From Steinernema hermaphroditum (Eukaryota > Nematoda > Chromadorea > Rhabditida > Steinernematidae): a DNA stretch of 64,000 nucleotides. The translations under genes and the position numbers were made by a program. Under the pieces are notes generated by a model. It worked only from the letters and a program-made list of their open reading frames with translations, searched no databases and was not told where the DNA came from. Within the stretch, counting starts at the first letter, position 1, and each line of letters begins with the position of its first letter. Location of the stretch: contig CM059624.1 of NCBI GenBank assembly GCA_030435675.1, positions 10,440,769 to 10,504,768 of the forward strand, given 5' to 3'. Positions 51,389 through 62,400 of the stretch are shown here, piece by piece.

Positions 51389-52922
51389 ATGGAAGAAATC
51401 GCCGATATCGACGTCAGCTCACCTAGAAGACTGTGCAAAGTTTGCGGTGACAACGCTCATGGATCTCATTTTCAAGTGCTTACGTGCCGCGCCTGTGCCG
51501 CCTTCTTCCGTCGGACCTGTCAGCAACAGAGGATCTACAGATGCCGAAGGGCGACGAAAGTCTGCGACGTTTCAAAAAGTGAGACTGTCTTCCACGCGTT
51601 CACTATATCAAACGTCTACTCTAGATGCTCCATACAACTGTCGGTACTGCCGATACGAAAAGTGCAAAAAAATGGGAATGAAGTATCACACGGTGCTGTC
51701 GGCGACGACAGAGTTGCCATCCGATGTGAACGCCGGATCGCCAGCATCGCCAGGACCTCAGGTGTCCATGCCCCAACTTCTGCGTCGACCTCACGCCGAC
51801 GACGCAATAGCCGAGCACAGGCATGTGGTGCCAGTTAGTTTCCACCAGCAACAGATCCTCGTCCCCACGGACTGTGTGGAACGGAAAGTTAAAGAGATCT
51901 TGGAGGCGGTAGGCATGGATTCCATTAAAATAAGGCTATTAGTGTGTTTAGGGAGTGATAACGTACGGTCCAACGCTCGGAGCGTTCCGTACGACCACCA
52001 TGCAGCGCATGATGCTCGCCTATGAGAACACCTTCGCGGCTCCCACGAAGCTTAATGAATCACAAGTACGGGTCGTCCAAGTGCACCAGTTAGAAGACTT
52101 CGCGACCGAGATCAAGGAGAGCTGCATTCAAGTGGCCAAATTCCTAATGTCATTTCCCCAATTCGCGCAACTTTCCATGCCGGATAAGGTAGGAGATCTT
52201 GCATCTTTTTGAAAAAAGTCATAAACTCCGTTGCAGTTGGCAATATTCCTGCGCGCGGTGCACCTCTTCAGCACAATGATGTACTGCTACCCTTCCATAA
52301 GAATATTCGGCAACGATGTGAACGACACACGCGTCTATCGCGGCAATAACTACGCCGTCGAAGTGGGCAACTTCGTCTTCACCAGCCCCAACATGGCCGA
52401 ACAGCGTTATAAGGAAATGAACTCGTTAGTTGAGGCAATCCCTGGTCCATATCAAAGGATGTCTTTAGATGTCTTTTGCACATTTCCGACGTCGGAGTGA
52501 AGAAGCTGCTGAACCCTATGAAAGAGCTTCAGATCACCGAGTACGAGCTCGTCTTCATACAGATCTTAATCTGTTGGAATGTCCAATGTAAGACGAATGT
52601 TCCTCTTCTTCAACAATTTCCTTTTAAGCTTTAACAAACATCAGCGAAGAAGCGAAAGACGCGGCGGCTCAGGTGGTCGAGGAGGTTTCCAACGAAATCC
52701 ACAATTACTACATGGTTGATCTCAAAATGACAAACTACGCTTCGCGGCTTGTGAAGCTTCTCAATTTACAAATTGCTCAAGAGGTAGACAAGCCTCTTGG
52801 CGACAGTTTCTCTGATAATACTGCTTCAGGAAGTTGGCGAACTCAAAAGGCAGCAGTTCAACATGGCGCGTCTGTTCAAGCTGTTCGAGTTCGCGCTGCT
52901 GGGAGAGCGAATACTCGCTTAG
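51389..52922 (+). CDS. nuclear hormone receptor C (nematode supplementary NR)
   Basis: Seven exons (51389-51578, 51625-51908, 51952-52188, 52237-52424, 52469-52587, 52629-52783, 52830-52922) give 421 residues from the ATG at 51389, which directly follows a TTTAAG acceptor. The zinc-finger domain has CKVCGDNAHGSHFQVLTC, P-box CRACAAFFRR, CRRATKVC and CRYCRYEKCKKMGMKYH. A linker of about 65 residues is rich in Ser, Pro and His. The ligand-binding domain includes AKFLMSFPQFAQLSMPDK and ends MARLFKLFEFALLG. Exon sizes 188, 119, 155 and 93 equal those of receptor A. The nuclear transcription-factor role comes from the family; ligand unknown. Confidence 0.9.
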
Positions 52923-53846
52923 GATCCACAACTAGTCAATTCAAGAAGATTCCAGAAACCTCACCTCAGATGTACAGATTACCCTCAAACACTCCACTTC
53001 ATCATGGCTCAGATTGTTGTTGAAAAAGAGATTCGTCGATGTTCTATGAATAACCAGTGTAAAGTATTGCATAAGTGATAAGGAGAAAGCACTGTCTTTT
53101 GATCATCTAATAAACATATCAGGACACTGATAATTTATTTATTCACAGTTGTGTTACTCGATGTTACCACACCGCAATCGCAACATAGAACTGTGGCTGC
53201 TTCTGTTCTGAAGATCTTTGGATGTCTAGGAAAACTCCTTGAAGGTGAAAAAAGGGGAAATTGGCAAAAAAAAATCAAAGAAAAAATTTATTAGAAGGTC
53301 AAATAAAGGTTTCTGTAGGTGCTTCGGTTAGCAAGTTATTAGGAATCAAAGATGGACAATGGTACTTTGAATCGTGAGCCGTGGATTTTTGAGAATATAA
53401 TGGATTAACTGCCCGTCACGACGTTGTACATGGATCATCCTATGGTCTGCTGAAGAACTGCCCGTTCATGAAATTTGGCGAAATCCCGCCAGAAACGAGA
53501 AAAAGATCGAAGTACTATGATTTTGAGCAGATCCCATTGCAAACATTATTGGCATGCGAAAAGCGCCAAATTTCTCTCCTTTTTGTGTGAGAACTTCTTG
53601 ACGAATACACTAAAATTTATCGACACCAAAAGATGGATTGTGGTCTAGCAATATTATGAGGAGCTTGTTCGGCTTTTTTAATTATATCACATACAATGTC
53701 GATTAGAAGTTTAAAAATCCCTCAGAAGACAAACGCCGTTACTTGAACTTTAACAAAATTGTTTTTTGTAATGTTTTACCTAACAGGCTAAACGTGATGT
53801 GAAGGAATTTCAAGGACGTCCCTGGATTTGAGTCTTGGGCCAGTAA
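52923..53846. other. intergenic region after receptor C
   Basis: Contains the receptor C poly(A) signal. I searched it for zinc-finger exons that might belong to receptor D (a CRACAAFFRR- or CRYCR-like frame) and found none. Confidence 0.5.
53109..53114 (+). terminator. poly(A) signal of receptor C
   Basis: AATAAA lies about 190 nt after the receptor C stop codon. Confidence 0.6.
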
Positions 53847-54252
53847 TCCCCTATATATAAATGGAGAACCGACGGGTCCGTTGGTCTGTTTGTGTGTGTG
53901 TGTGTTTTTCCGTGCCCACGGCGGAAACACCCACACAAAATAAGGACACCGCCCGCTTACAAACGAAGCACGTTCGCAATGAGCCACACAAGCAGTTGAG
54001 ACGGTAGTGCTGTACTTCTACCATATCTCTGGGGACGCAAGGTTTTGCGTTTCTTTACAGTTTTTGGACCGTTTTTAGCGTATTTTTTAGCTTTGCAGTT
54101 TTTTGGACAACTTCAGTCATTTGCATGAGCACCAATCTTGCCGCCCGCAGGGCTACAGGTTTTTGGCCCCAACTTCAGCCATTTGCATGAGCTCCTAATT
54201 GGCTTTTAGTACCTGGAGGGCGCGAATTCGCGCGTAGCCGGGTTTATTCTAA
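53847..54252 (+). mobile_element. candidate non-autonomous Helitron, 406 bp
   Basis: The 5' end reads TCCCCTATATATAAATGGA and is preceded by A. The 3' end has a GC-rich palindrome, GCGCGAATTCGCGC (54220-54233), then CTAA followed by T. This fits Helitron rules: 5' TC, a 3' hairpin and CTRR, insertion between A and T, no inverted repeats. Inside are a TG run near 53889 and two copies of CAACTTCAGYCATTTGCATG about 60 nt apart. There is no coding capacity. The hairpin lies 19 nt from the end, farther than usual. Confidence 0.5.
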
Positions 54253-54590
54253 TAATAACTAAATTGTTGAATTAGTCGTTCGCAAAGCTATTGGATGGTC
54301 AACGCGTGAAGTGCGCAAGCGATTGGAAATCTGAACCGTCGGGTTTGCATTTCTCCAACACTGCAGTTGTACCAAAAAAGTTGGACGGAAAGGAGCACTT
54401 TTTAACAGGAAATAAATGTAATTTATAAATGGTGATATGTAATGAAAAATTGAGGAAATGGGGTGAACTCAAACGGCGACGTGGAAACAGCGCCCGCATT
54501 TGCATTCGGTCCGAGGAGTGTTGTAATATCGATTCCGCACTGATCCGACTGTATTCCCGTGCAGATAGTGCATCCCCCTGCTCGGCGACT

Positions 54591-55705
54591 ATGGAAACCA
54601 TCCACGCTGTGTTTTCATCCGTAACTTCTCCGTGTTTATTTTTTTTGTTCACGTCGCTTCTTTAGAAAGAACACGTTATTACCAGTTCTACTGATAGCTC
54701 AACACTGAATCGTCTTAAGATAGCCTACAGTCACTTTTCCAATGGAAAAGTAACAGGACAGATTCACAATATCTCCAAAATGACTCTTCGTCAAGTGGTC
54801 GATCTGTCGGGAACGATGCTAACAAACGCAGCCAAATTCGCCATGAGTTTTGAAGAATTTGCTTCTTTGGAGCTTGACGAGAAAGTTGGCTGAATGCTTC
54901 GACTCTTGATAAACTTGGTTTTAGTGGCAACTCTACCGAAATTTTGCATTTTACGTGAACGACATCATGACTTCGGTGCATACTTGCAACGTTCTCGGAT
55001 ATGAAAGCAGGAACAAGCTCATTTGCGCTGGACAATATTGCTATGATCCAAGAGAACTCGAGGTGTTCGATGATTCGATCGCAGCTGAGGACCTGGAGAA
55101 GATAAATAAGTACGGTAACATTTGCCGTTCAAACACATTTTTTTGACTAGAACCAAAAACTGAATGAAAGGTGTGGGTTTTCTATACTTTCTTTCACTCC
55201 TTCTTGGTTTTATTGGCACCACATCTTACAGATCATCGCCCTCTTAACAGATCCCTATTTCAGCGTGTACAAGTCGTTCTTCCAAATCCGCTACAAAGCA
55301 ATCCTTCCGTGCTTCCAGCTCCTACAGCCCTCATCAACTGAAATATGCTTTTTGTTGGCCGAGCTTCTTTGGTCCATTGAAGGTTGGCGGAGATTCACCT
55401 TCTCCCCCTTTCTAGTGTATATTTCAGATAATTCGTCGAACAACCTGAAGTCGGCTCAGGGAAGATTCATGGAGAGAGTGCTGAACGAGATGCATGACTA
55501 CTACGCGAAAGAGCTGAAAATAGAGAACTACGCAAAGAGACTGTTCAAGTTGTATGACTACGTTTTTGCGCTGAGAGAACTCGGTGGTACGAGGAGAAGT
55601 GCCTGCGAAGTTACCGACATCTTCAAGCATATCCATCAGCCGAGGACCGAGTGTTTCGAGTATTTCATGTTTGTGGACAAGCGGAAACCCATGAAGAAAG
55701 AATAA
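54591..55705 (+). CDS. receptor D: ligand-binding-domain-only nuclear receptor gene or remnant
   Basis: Exons 54666-54884, 54925-55109, 55264-55382 and 55428-55705 keep an intact frame of 266 codons that aligns with the ligand-binding domain of the neighbours. Landmarks are AKFAMSFEEFASLELDEK, the 119-nt exon, RFMERVLNEMHDYYAKEL, ENYAKRLFKL and a terminal VTDIFKHI. Intron phases match the family. A short first exon (54591-54620, METIHAVFSS, donor GTAACT) would supply an in-frame start. It resembles the end of the linker exon in paralogues but is weak. The last two family exons are fused and the C-terminus is longer (to FMFVDKRKPMKKE). No zinc-finger exons were found back to receptor C. It could be a functional DNA-binding-less regulator or a decaying copy; the open frame argues against long decay. 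Confidence 0.6.
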
Positions 55706-56285
55706 TTTCTGTTTGAATGAATATGATGGTCTTCCTTGACAAAACAACTGGCTCTTGTAGTTTATGAAAAAAGTACACAACGCAGTTTTATTCCCTGCCA
55801 GACGAAGTGGCAAAGCAAGTTTTTCATGGCGACTTTTCGCGCTTCATGTTTACTCACTTTGAAAACAAGAGATCACTTAGTCACATAGAATGTGCCTCCA
55901 TTTCCAACATGTGTGACCGAAATAATATCTTATCAACTGGAACACATCTTGACTGCCACAGAAAAAGGAAGTACGCAAAAGTCGCTTTCCAGAATAATTG
56001 ACGTTTCATTAGTCCACTCGGCTCATCTGCCACAAACCATCACAATCAACTTGTTCGTCTGTACCCACACTCTTATCAAGCGCGCTCCAACGAGCGCCGA
56101 CGCCTCGACCATCCGCGTCTCCATCGCCAACCGCATACCTGTTTTCTCCAGCAGATCGACGGCCATCGCTTGCCCGCGTCTGCGAGCTGTGTCTCGTGTG
56201 TGCGCTTTCTGTTCTTGCCCGGCAACAATCGATCGATCCGCGTGTAACCATCTGCTCCAGGTCGACGTGATCGTTCAGAATCTCG
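55706..56285. other. spacer between receptors D and E
   Basis: No AATAAA was seen close after D. An acceptor-like TGATCGTTCAG ends 7 nt before the receptor E start codon and could be its spliced-leader site. Confidence 0.4.
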
Positions 56286-59192
56286 ATGACTCTGGACGAA
56301 GACCACTGCCTCGTGTGCGGGAGTCCTCCACACGGCGTCCACTTCGGTGTCTTCTCATGCCGCGCCTGTGCCGCCTTCTTCAGAAGAACGATCGCCATCG
56401 GGAAGAGCTATTCGTGCCGGAGGGGTACCAAGAACTGTCCGGTTTCCAAAGGTTGGTTTTTATGCTTGTTTTTCGGCTGTTCACATCTTAACATAATTTG
56501 TGTTGTTGTGCTCGAAATAATCGTAAAAATTGGTCAAAAACTCAGCTCACATGTCAAATTCCCCTCTTCCTTTTAAGTTGACATCTAGTATTAGTTGTCA
56601 CTTATTTAATTATCGTAGTTCATATTATGAGACCCGTTCAGAATTCACTGAAATGCATCGATCAGCTGTTGCCTTCGATGAAGGTTGAAACAAGTTCCAT
56701 CGGTCAGGTCTGCTTTGTAGTTTATAGTTTAGAGCGCACGCTCTCTGTCGTTCATTGATGCATTGGAAACTCTCTCCGTTCTGGTGAAAAAAAGCGAAAG
56801 TTTCGGAAGATCACCAATTCTGTGCGTAAAACTATTTTTTCAGCATTGTTAATTGCAATCAGTTGAGTCATGGACAATCAAAAGACAGCCCGAAATACAA
56901 TTTATATCGAATCACCAAACTTTATAATTTTCCGCATTATTTTACGTTGTCACAACAAGATGTCCGAATCCGGCCACATGAGAACTCATCCCGAAGGTCG
57001 CCGACGCTCTGAGGACGCCACCACCATCGAAGACGCAACTCCCGGACCACGGAACATCGAGCACAGAAGCGTGCGCTGTGCCGCAAACGATGTTCCGCTC
57101 CTGAATCCGAAGATTTGCCGATTCCTAGAAGCCCCATGAAGCTTCGTCCTTCTCATTTTGAAAATTTATTTGGAGCGATATGAATGTGATAAGATCGAAT
57201 TTGATGCACTCAGAGCTTCCAGCGCCGAAATCCCGCTTCGCGAATATTCGTTTTTTATTGTCCAAACCAGGGCTGTGTACAGTCTCGACTCTCGGATTCT
57301 CAAGGGGTTTTTGTTTTTGGCCCCTCGACTATCGACTCTCGACAAATGGGTGAGACGAGAGTAGCCTTCGTTACCAACATGATGAAATTTTGACATGAGA
57401 GCTTATCTGTCATCAGTGCCAGTCATGTAATTGTTCCGAGAATCCAATCTTCCTCCATTTGGAATCCGAGTTGGACTCGGACTCAATGCAAAAGGAGTGC
57501 GCGTAATACTCAAGATTTATCGCACTGCATGAATGACAAAAGCATCCAAATTCGTTACTCTCTTCCCGACTCTTGGGTCTCGTATCGGGTAAAAAATTCC
57601 GCCCGAGAGTTTAAGGGTCCTTATTGCACAGCCCTTCTCCGAATCGCTGTTTTCTTTCGGGATTTTTTGAAATTCCACCTGAGGCATGGTTGATCCCTCC
57701 AGGCCAAAAAAAAAAACAACTAGAAACTACACATCTAACTACAACTACACACAGTGCGCGAAGAAGATAAGAGACTCATCGCCAAACTCAAAAATCATTC
57801 TTCATAAAAAATAGGTCATTCTTCATTACCGCTCGTCGAAAGCTGTTATCATTTGCCTCCAAATTTCAATCTTTCCACTTTAGCCCCACCTTTTAGGTGT
57901 CAAAAACATTTGCCGATTTTGCAGGTATCGAAAATGCATCCAAGTCGGAATGGTTTTCAACGGTTAGTGTAGCCTATAAGGCCTACGTCTTTTATGGCAT
58001 TTTTTAAGAGAACGCGACCCCTTCTACCTCAACCTCTCCCCGTTCAAGTGACATCGACAGAGCGCCTTCGGACGCCGCGGATCCTCCCACGAAAGCAGCC
58101 CTCCTTCCTGATATCACTATCTCGGAGAACAGAGTCAATTACGACTTCCAGCCATTGCTTGATATAATAAGTGAAACACTCAGTGGGGTTTGTTTCGTGA
58201 CGAAAGGCAACGAACCTGAGTCATTATTTCAGGAAAAACTAAGAGTTGGTCCTTCAGACGGCCAAGTGCGGTATTCTCCTCTGCTCACTTTGCATTACGC
58301 TTTCCGACACATCGATCCAGATGTCGTTTGCACTGCGCCACAACTACCGCACGTAAAGAAGGTGGACCTAAAGATCCTATTCAGAGAGATGGAACACTTC
58401 TTTATCAGGGTGTCCAAGTTCGCGATGTGTTGCAAAGAATTCGCTGATCTTCCAGGACCTGACAAGGTGACCTCCGTTCCCACGACCAACCTAAACAGCC
58501 ACATACTTTAGTGGCAGGTCTATAGACGGTCTGCTTCGATTCTGTTCTACGTGGTTAAGCCCTACTGGACCTTGAAGAAGTTCGGAACCGACTTGAATGA
58601 CCGGCGGTTCTGCCTCGGAGAGTCTTGGTACATCGATGTGCAGAACTTCGAGTACCACGCTGTGGAGTTCTCTCAGAAGTGTTCGGACGAGATGAATAGG
58701 TATGAATAACAGATCAAAAAGGCAAACGGGCTGTTCAGGCTTTTCAAGCCCTTCACCGACATGATGTACCAAACAGTGCTGACTCCGATGAGAGAGCTGC
58801 ACATCACAGAGAAGGAGCTCTTGTTTCTCTTGGCCCACACATTGTGGAACGTCAAGGGAGTACCGGGCTTATCGGCGCAAACGGTCGAGGTCGCCGAGCG
58901 ATTCGTCGACGAAGTGACCAGCGAGCTGCACAACTACTACGTGTACGAGATGAGGATGGACAGCTACGCGGTTAGACTGACCAAACTGGTGAAGCTACTC
59001 GCCAACTTTGAGGTACGTTTGGCCCTCTTTGGTGTTTTGAATCTAACATTACGGCAAAAACTACAGTCAGTGTCGAATTCTGTAAACGTTTCTTTATAGA
59101 AACTGTGGCGGCTAAAAAGAGAACTGATGGACGTTGCAGCCGTCTTTGAAATATTCCGGTGTTCTCTGTTCAACGAGTCTCTCTTCGGCTAA
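56286..59192 (+). CDS. nuclear hormone receptor E (nematode supplementary NR)
   Basis: Seven exons (56286-56451, 57897-57962, 58009-58187, 58233-58466, 58512-58699, 58739-59012, 59100-59192) give 399 residues. The N-terminus is only seven residues before the first Cys. The zinc-finger domain has CLVCGSPPHGVHFGVFSC, P-box CRACAAFFRR, CRRGTKNC and, after a 1445-nt intron, CRFCRYRKCIQVGM. The ligand-binding domain includes SKFAMCCKEFADLPGPDK and ends AAVFEIFRCSLFNESLFG. The sixth exon is 274 nt, exactly the 119 + 155 nt of the paralogues, so that intron has been lost here. The 45-nt intron 58188-58232 is stop-free. A second possible terminal exon lies at 59257-59346. It is probably a nuclear transcription factor; ligand unknown. 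Confidence 0.88.
57268..57635 (+). mobile_element. possible hAT-like MITE in intron 1 of receptor E
   Basis: CAGGGCTGTG at 57268 is mirrored by CACAGCCCT at the right end, an imperfect inverted repeat of about nine bases resembling hAT ends. The interior has repeated GACTCTCG/CGAGAGT-like words near both ends. No matching 8-bp target duplication was found, so the call is weak. Confidence 0.3.
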
Positions 59193-59256
59193 AAACAATA
59201 ATTTCCCTAGAAATACCACAGATTGTTCCCCACGCACTTATTGTACACTTTTGTAG

Positions 59257-59346
59257 AAGATCTACAGCTACAAAATCGAGACGATCGAGATTGCAAAGAT
59301 GTTTGATGTATTCCACTGGTCCCTTTTCTCTACCGGCTACTTCTGA
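59257..59346 (+). CDS. candidate alternative terminal exon of receptor E
   Basis: A TTTTGTAG acceptor is followed in the required phase 0 by 29 codons and TGA. The frame reads KIYSYKIETIEIAKMFDVFH and ends WSLFSTGYF. It aligns with the last exon of E (KLWRLKRELMDVAAVFEIFR, ending CSLFNESLFG) and of F (MFDMFSCSLFKSDTFF). Splicing the exon ending at 59012 to either one would give receptors with different last helices. A GATAAA poly(A)-like signal follows at 59362. It may be a live alternative exon or a relic of a lost neighbouring gene. Confidence 0.6.
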   Translation, partial: KIYSYKIETIEIAKMFDVFHWSLFSTGYF

Positions 59347-59361
59347 CCGGTGCCTGTAACT

Positions 59362-59367
59362 GATAAA
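59362..59367 (+). terminator. variant poly(A) signal downstream of receptor E
   Basis: GATAAA, a common nematode variant, lies 16 nt after the alternative terminal exon and 96 nt before the receptor F acceptor. Confidence 0.4.
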
Positions 59368-59451
59368 GTTCTATTCTTTGTAATCGTCTCATGTCTTATA
59401 GTTCACGGTTCAAACCGTCAATACCCAATCGTACGCGATAATCCCCGCTAA

Positions 59452-59463
59452 CCGTGGTTTCAG
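59452..59463 (+). promoter_or_regulatory. probable spliced-leader acceptor of receptor F
   Basis: CCGTGGTTTCAG ends 4 nt before the receptor F start codon. Confidence 0.5.
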
Positions 59464-59467
59464 TACA

Positions 59468-62400
59468 ATGGCCCTCCCAACCACCTCCGTCGACACATGC
59501 TTGGTCTGCGGTGCAGCCTCGCACGGCGTCCACTTTCGTGTAATTTCGTGTCGGGCATGTGCCGCATTCTTTAGGCGAAGTTTAGAGGCCAGCCATCTCT
59601 ACAAGTGCCGACGGCTGAACAAAAACTGTGATGTGTCAAAGAGTGAGTGCGCCCGGAAAGAGAGGCCAAGCAATGAAATGTGTCTTCAGATGCGAAACAC
59701 AACTGCCGATACTGTAGATTTCAAAAGTGCAAGCGGGTTGGAATGCGTTATCAAGGTGGGTTATTCTTTCATTGTGTTAAATTCATTCACCACGGACTAG
59801 ATTATCGTAGATTGCGGATTAGGGCAACACCAGGAGCAGTGTGACCAAATAAATTGCGAACAGTATTCACTTGTTCCTATCTGCTCGCATCTCCGATAAA
59901 TTCCGATGAAAATAGAACCAAAACTCAAAGTAAAGTGCGAAACATAGATTACATACGACAAACAGCTCAGTAAAGTCCCTCATGGATGCTCGCAAAATCG
60001 AAATCGACCAATCGCTCGCGCAGATTGTTCAGCGCATAGCTCACTTTTCTAATACTCGGTGAGATCTCTGGTCCCATATGGTATTTCCCTGAAATCGCAG
60101 TACGGGATTACGGTATTTGGCGCGTGTATAGTCTCGTTCTCTCCCACCGCTTTCATTTGCATCTTTGTCTCGCTGGAAACTGTCTGCTTGGCGCGCGAGT
60201 CTGTCTGTGCATTCGCGCATTGTTGCCAGACCAGACCGCAGTCAACTAATGAGACTTCTCCCGCCTGCAGTTCCTTAAAAGGACAGTACGGGTAGCGTGC
60301 AGCGTCACAACTCGCTTGTGTTCGTCTCCAACCAATCCACCAACAATGGCCGCTCTCGCCGCTGACCCACCCGCCGCCCAGGTGCCCGCTGCCGGAGGAG
60401 TTTCCACTCACCAGCTTGTCAACTCCGGTGCCGCCCGCCTCGCCTTCAAAGTCAAGTCGTCGAACAACAACGAATACCGCATGAAGCCCGTCTTCGGATT
60501 TGTTGAGCCCGGAGCTTCGTCCCCGCTTGAGATCACTCGTCTCGCTGGTGCCCCGAAGGAAGACAAGTTCGTCGTGCAGTTCGCCGAGGTTCCCGCCGAT
60601 TGCACCGACCCCCAGGCTCCTTTCAAGGCCGGAGGACAGCAGGGCGAAGTCACGATCCCCGTTAAGGCCGAGTAATCTCTTCCTCTGATTATCTGCAGTT
60701 CCGATAGATAAATAAATAAGCCAGTCCTCTGATTTTCTTGTGTCTTTCTTCTTGTTCTCGCTGCGTTCAGAGTTTTCGCGTCTTTCGTGCTTGTGATGCT
60801 TCTTGTTTATGGTTCTTACGCTCGTGGTGTGTTTGGTTCACATTTTCTGGCGGTTCGGGTTTCATGGTTGTCTATTCGCTTCGCCCATTTATCATTTATG
60901 GCACAAGCTTTCATTTATCTTACGTTTGTCGTTTCAGAAACTTCTACTACGCCGCCACGATCGCCGAAATCCAATGAATCGAACGGTAGTCCAGTAAATC
61001 TGCCGGAAATCATTATCGAAGATCACAAAGTCATCTACGACTCCGAACCACTGCTTGCGTTTGTGAAAGATCTGCTAAATGGCGTAAGTATCAGCTATAC
61101 TCGCGAGCGGATCGATCTGTTCTATGCGGAAAGCAAGCCTCGTCGCATTTTTCGAAGTTTGTCGTTAATCGTCGTGTTCGAACTCACTGCTAAGACTCAG
61201 ATAGTTCGGGGCTGAGAAAATGTGCAGTCAGACTTCCTACGATCCTCAGAAAATCAGACACGACGAGCAGGACAAAATATAGCCATGACACTGTAGGATT
61301 AACCTCACCCGCAACAAGAATCAATGAAATAGACAAAGGAAAGGGAGAAAACTGATAAGGGCGAGTGAGGAAAATAGAGACGTGCGTTCAGCTATCTAAA
61401 CCGCAAGAAGGAACACATAAAATTGTAAGAAATCGTGGCTAAATAATTAGATCGCGAATAAGCATATGAATGTGACATGACGTCTCGTTTTTTTGGCGCA
61501 AACAGCAATAAATAAAGTAATGCAGCAGCCAAAAAAAGCAGAAGAAGACAAAAAGGCGATAATAACCTGTCCTCTTGTTCATTCGTTCATTTCTGAATTT
61601 TTAGCCTCCTCTACCACTTAAGACGGTCGACGGTGTGCGATACGCTCCTCTACAGCGCTTCCACATGGCCTTCAATCAGCACCTTTTTGACGGAGAACGA
61701 CCAACTGTAATCAGCGATGTAAAGTTCATGAAGTTGACGATGATTATGCGTGAGATGGAAAATGTGATCCAACGGTCAGCCAAGTTCCTCATGAGTTGTG
61801 AAGAGTTTGTCGAACTTCCGAAGAACGACAAGGTAAACGAACGACTCCTTCATCATGAAATTCCTGCTTAGTGGCGTCTGTACCGACAGTTCACATCGAA
61901 TGTCATGTGCATTGTGCGAGCAGTAGCGACAGTAGAGTTCTTCGGTTGTGACCTCGAAGATAAAAGGATAATGTACACAGAAGACTCGTGCATTTTCTCG
62001 GATAACGTCGACTACGATACGGAGCAAATCTCTCCCTCCACAGCGGAAACACTCAGAAAGTAAATCGAAACCATACGAGCTTTCCTGGACGACCCTTCCT
62101 TATCATTTAGCGTCTTCCGCCCGCTGTGCACCAACCTCTACAAGAAGGTCGTGTCTCCGTGCAAACAGCTCCAAATAACAAAGTTTGAAACGGCTTACAT
62201 CTTAGCTGCCATCCTGTGGAATACCGACGGTTAGTGCAGACGCGAAAAGGTTTCATTGCCCGATTCCAGAGATCGACGACGTCTCCGTCGAAACGCAGGA
62301 GGCTGCTGACAGATTCATGAGTGAAGCAGCCAGCGAGATGCATCACTACTACAGGTTCGAAATGAAAATGGAAAACTATGCCGAGAGGCTATCTAAACTG

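Noticed and set aside
55265..55705. Receptor D part read as a single-exon gene
   Set aside because: The reading begins at a GTG and passes through a 45-nt intron with normal borders. Paralogue exon sizes show it is two exons of a longer gene.
56870..57139. ORF in intron 1 of receptor E as an additional zinc-finger exon
   Set aside because: It lacks the cysteine pattern. The true second finger exon is at 57897-57962, with NICRFCRYRKC in the right phase.
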